A stretch of 49,875 nucleotides of DNA from Halieaceae bacterium (GTDB lineage: Bacteria > Pseudomonadota > Gammaproteobacteria > Pseudomonadales > Halieaceae): positions 1-49,875 of the forward strand of contig JABIZW010000208.1 in assembly GCA_018666295.1 (NCBI GenBank), written 5' to 3'. A program made the translations under genes and the position numbers. Of this stretch, positions 48,252-49,875 are shown in pieces; within the stretch, counting starts at the first letter, position 1; each line of letters starts with the position of its first letter. The notes beneath the pieces are model-generated. The model had not been told where the DNA came from and made no database searches. It saw nothing but the letters and a program-made list of their open reading frames with translations.

Positions 48252-48503
48252 TCAGATATCAACGGGGAAAGAAACTGAGCGATCTTCAGAAATACGTTCA
48301 GTTGGCGTGTAGGTGTCCACCGCCTGTGATGCGGATTCGCTGCTGGGTGACTCTGACGGTGTTATAGGTTCCGCTGACTCCAAAGCGCCCTGTACCGCTT
48401 CGTCATTCGCCTCCGGCGACGGATCTGTTGCAGGCTCCTGCGCCGTGGCACTGGCCGCCAACACCACTGCAAAAACGACACCTCGCCAACGCTTACTCTG
48501 CAT
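48252..48503 (-). CDS. Small secreted acidic Ser/Pro/Glu-rich protein
   Basis: 83 residues from ATG at 48503 (MQSKRWRGVVFAVVLAASAT), a signal peptide with likely cleavage near ATAQ-EP. The track's 48548 start adds 15 residues within the SUMF coding region. The rest is low-complexity and acidic (PATDPSPEANDEAVQGALES, PITPSESPSSESASQ), likely disordered. It overlaps the SUMF stop by 11 bases. There is no homology I can name. The position suggests an accessory part or linker of the envelope machine; it could also be a non-essential spacer gene. Confidence 0.65.
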   Translation of the reverse strand: MQSKRWRGVVFAVVLAASATAQEPATDPSPEANDEAVQGALESAEPITPSESPSSESASQAVDTYTPTERISEDRSVSFPVDI

Positions 48504-49875
48504 ATTTCGCCACCCTAAATCCAACATCATCTCGTCCCCGCTCACCATAATCTCTATAGGTCAGTCGGAGTTCTCTCAGTCTACTTAAGCTCCAACTCGC
48601 ACCGCGTATTGTGTAATTGTCTCCCTGGTTATCGCCCATTGGATTTTCTGCCACGGACTCGCCGGGGACGGCAATGCGATATACATCGTTCACCCACTCT
48701 GCGACGTTACCACCCATATCGTAAAGCCCTCGGGGATTTGGTGGAAACTTCCCTACCTCGGCACTCACTGGTGCGTTGTCTGAATAGCCATTGAGTATTC
48801 GTCCGGTGACAATGGCGGATGACGCGTCGGCGAGATTGGCAGCACCGTTTTCAGGCGGCCAAGCGTCGCCCCACGCAAATCGCCGTGTCACACCCTCATG
48901 GAGGCGCGAAGCGAATGCCCACTCGGCCTCTGTGGGCAAGCGATAACCCTGACTCGACGCATTGAAACCCGTAATGATCCCGTCTTTTTCCGTGTAAAAC
49001 GCGGCGAGGCCTTCTCGCGCACTCAGCCAGTTGCAGAAACTTGCCGCTTGCTGCCAAGAGAGCTGAACCGCCGGTTGATGTTCTCTGTTTAGGCTTTTAC
49101 CACCCGCCTGTCCGGACTCGTGGTTACGCGTGAATTGACGAAATTGCGCATTCGTCACTTCGGTCGATGACAGGTAAAAGGCACGGGTGAGCGCGACCGG
49201 TCGTTCAACTTCATTGGCGCCACGACCGGCGTCACGCCGTGGTGCGCCCATGGTGAATTCATTGGTGGCGCCAACCATTGGGTCAATTAACAGCAGTGTT
49301 TGACCCAGTGAGGTTGTCATTTCGGGTTTGATCGCGGCTTTTCGAGCCTCCTCAATCGTGAGGAGGCCAACTTTAATGCGCTGCTTTAGCCCCGCACGGG
49401 GTGTCACTCGACGCTCAACACTGGCATAGCCTGGCGCGGCTATGGTGATCACCTGTTCCACTGAGGGGAGGGAAAGGATCTGATTCCCGGCGCCGCGATC
49501 TTCGCCATTCACAGCGACGGTTGCATTGTCCGGTGCGACCTGAACGTCGACCTCACCCAATGCGGGCAAGAGAACGATCTGTCGTTGCGTGACGACGCCT
49601 TTTTCCAAAGCAAGCGCAAAAGTGGCCGGTAAATAACCGGCTCGACTGAGGTTAAAGCGGTGTGTTGTTGAAGGATCCATGGCAACGTCAACAGGCGTCG
49701 CCCCGACAAAACGTCCGTCACGCGTCACCACAGCACCCATTGGGACCGAGGATAGACGCAGAAGTCCCGCTGCCGGTGTGAGTTCAACGCGGCCGAGGTC
49801 AAGGTCAGTGTTGGCCACCGCGTCAACTGAAATGACTTCATCGACGTAGCCCGCGGCGCTGAGCGTAATGTCACG
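48493..49875 (-). CDS. PEGA-repeat and sulfatase-modifying-factor-fold protein (5' end outside window)
   Basis: 460 visible residues. The ORF track starts at GTG 49818, but the frame stays open to base 49875 (RDITLSAAGYVDEVISVDAV), so that is not the true start. Visible order: PEGA-type beta repeats (about 1-170 of the visible part: LLRLSSVPMGAVVTRDGRFV; EVDVQVAPDNATVAVNGEDR), then the SUMF1/FGE-like domain (NEFTMGAPRRDAG, STEVTNAQFRQF, GYRLPTEAEWAFASRL, GLYDMGGNVAEWVND, TIRGASWSLSRLRELRL, DDVGFRVAKYAE). The catalytic Cys pair of formylglycine-generating enzyme is missing; the only Cys in the domain is in AASFCNWLS. It is probably a non-catalytic binding protein, and probably exported, but the signal is outside the window. 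Confidence 0.9.
   Translation of the reverse strand, partial: RDITLSAAGYVDEVISVDAVANTDLDLGRVELTPAAGLLRLSSVPMGAVVTRDGRFVGATPVDVAMDPSTTHRFNLSRAGYLPATFALALEKGVVTQRQIVLLPALGEVDVQVAPDNATVAVNGEDRGAGNQILSLPSVEQVITIAAPGYASVERRVTPRAGLKQRIKVGLLTIEEARKAAIKPEMTTSLGQTLLLIDPMVGATNEFTMGAPRRDAGRGANEVERPVALTRAFYLSSTEVTNAQFRQFTRNHESGQAGGKSLNREHQPAVQLSWQQAASFCNWLSAREGLAAFYTEKDGIITGFNASSQGYRLPTEAEWAFASRLHEGVTRRFAWGDAWPPENGAANLADASSAIVTGRILNGYSDNAPVSAEVGKFPPNPRGLYDMGGNVAEWVNDVYRIAVPGESVAENPMGDNQGDNYTIRGASWSLSRLRELRLTYRDYGERGRDDVGFRVAKYAE

Noticed and set aside
42793-49875. ExbB/vWA cluster as a Zorya-type antiphage system
   Set aside because: The channel and Asp-helix proteins recall ZorA/ZorB, but no ZorC, helicase ZorD or nuclease ZorE is present, and the other genes are lipoproteins and exported proteins. 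An envelope role fits better.
42793-49875. Cluster as a plain Tol-Pal or TonB-ExbBD system
   Set aside because: No TonB, TolA, TolB or Pal sequence is seen, and the ExbD-like helices are fused to vWA domains instead of the ExbD periplasmic domain.

Overview
The window reads as a dense piece of a marine-type gammaproteobacterial chromosome. Spacers are mostly under 150 bases and the longest is about 246, base composition is even, and I see no mobile element, phage gene, tRNA, rRNA or CRISPR array. Gene orders such as surA-lptD / amgK-murU, trpGDC next to a crp/vfr gene, OsmC protein next to coq7, dusB-fis-purHD, and erpA-anmK-M23 peptidase-tyrS are typical of Pseudomonas-like and Cellvibrionales/OM60-type bacteria. 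This placement is an inference from synteny and protein style, not from a marker gene.

Layout. 1-5.0 kb: outer-membrane biogenesis (surA partial, lptD) diverging from the MurNAc salvage pair amgK-murU. 5.1-9.7 kb: rpe followed by a tight trpEGDC operon. 9.7-11.5 kb: Crp/Vfr regulator, OsmC-like protein and coq7. 11.6-15.7 kb: dusB-fis-purH-purD on the minus strand. 16-19.2 kb: aroQ-accB-accC-prmA on the plus strand. 19.2-23.9 kb: a minus-strand run of adenosine kinase-like sugar kinase, pentapeptide protein, dsbD, copper chaperone PCu(A)C and a DUF2333 protein. 24-28 kb: a Nudix hydrolase facing a haem cluster (hemJ-hemL-hemB) that ends in a secreted protein with a TIMP/NTR-like N-terminal Cys-x-Cys. 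28.1-30.7 kb: argC, a membrane-anchored coiled-coil protein, a bactofilin and erpA. 30.7-36.2 kb: anmK and a murein endopeptidase facing tyrS-sixA-nagZ. 36.2-38.5 kb: a Kazal-like lipoprotein, a dicarboxylate/amino-acid symporter and gloC. 38.5-42.8 kb: flavin oxidoreductase, exported amidohydrolase and M48 lipoprotein protease.

42.8-49.9 kb holds the most unusual part, a minus-strand operon of seven overlapping or nearly abutting genes. It encodes a PEGA plus sulfatase-modifying-factor-fold protein (running off the window edge), a small secreted acidic protein, a MotA/TolQ/ExbB-type ion channel subunit, a divergent protein that may have an Hsp70/actin fold, two von Willebrand A proteins that each start with an ExbD/TolR-like membrane helix carrying a conserved Asp, and two lipoproteins. 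It looks like an ion-motive-force-driven envelope machine in which the usual ExbD periplasmic domain is replaced by coiled coil plus vWA. I do not know a named function for it.

A second theme is peptidoglycan recycling. NagZ, AnmK, AmgK and MurU are all here in three separate loci, covering most of the MurU-type route from anhydro-muropeptides to UDP-MurNAc. Several starts differ from the ORF track (amgK TTG 3302, rpe 5087, aroQ 15952, PCu(A)C 20698, hemJ 28067, nagZ 35136, symporter 36554, lipoprotein GTG 43452, small protein 48503). Two genes, surA and the SUMF/PEGA gene, are cut by the window ends.
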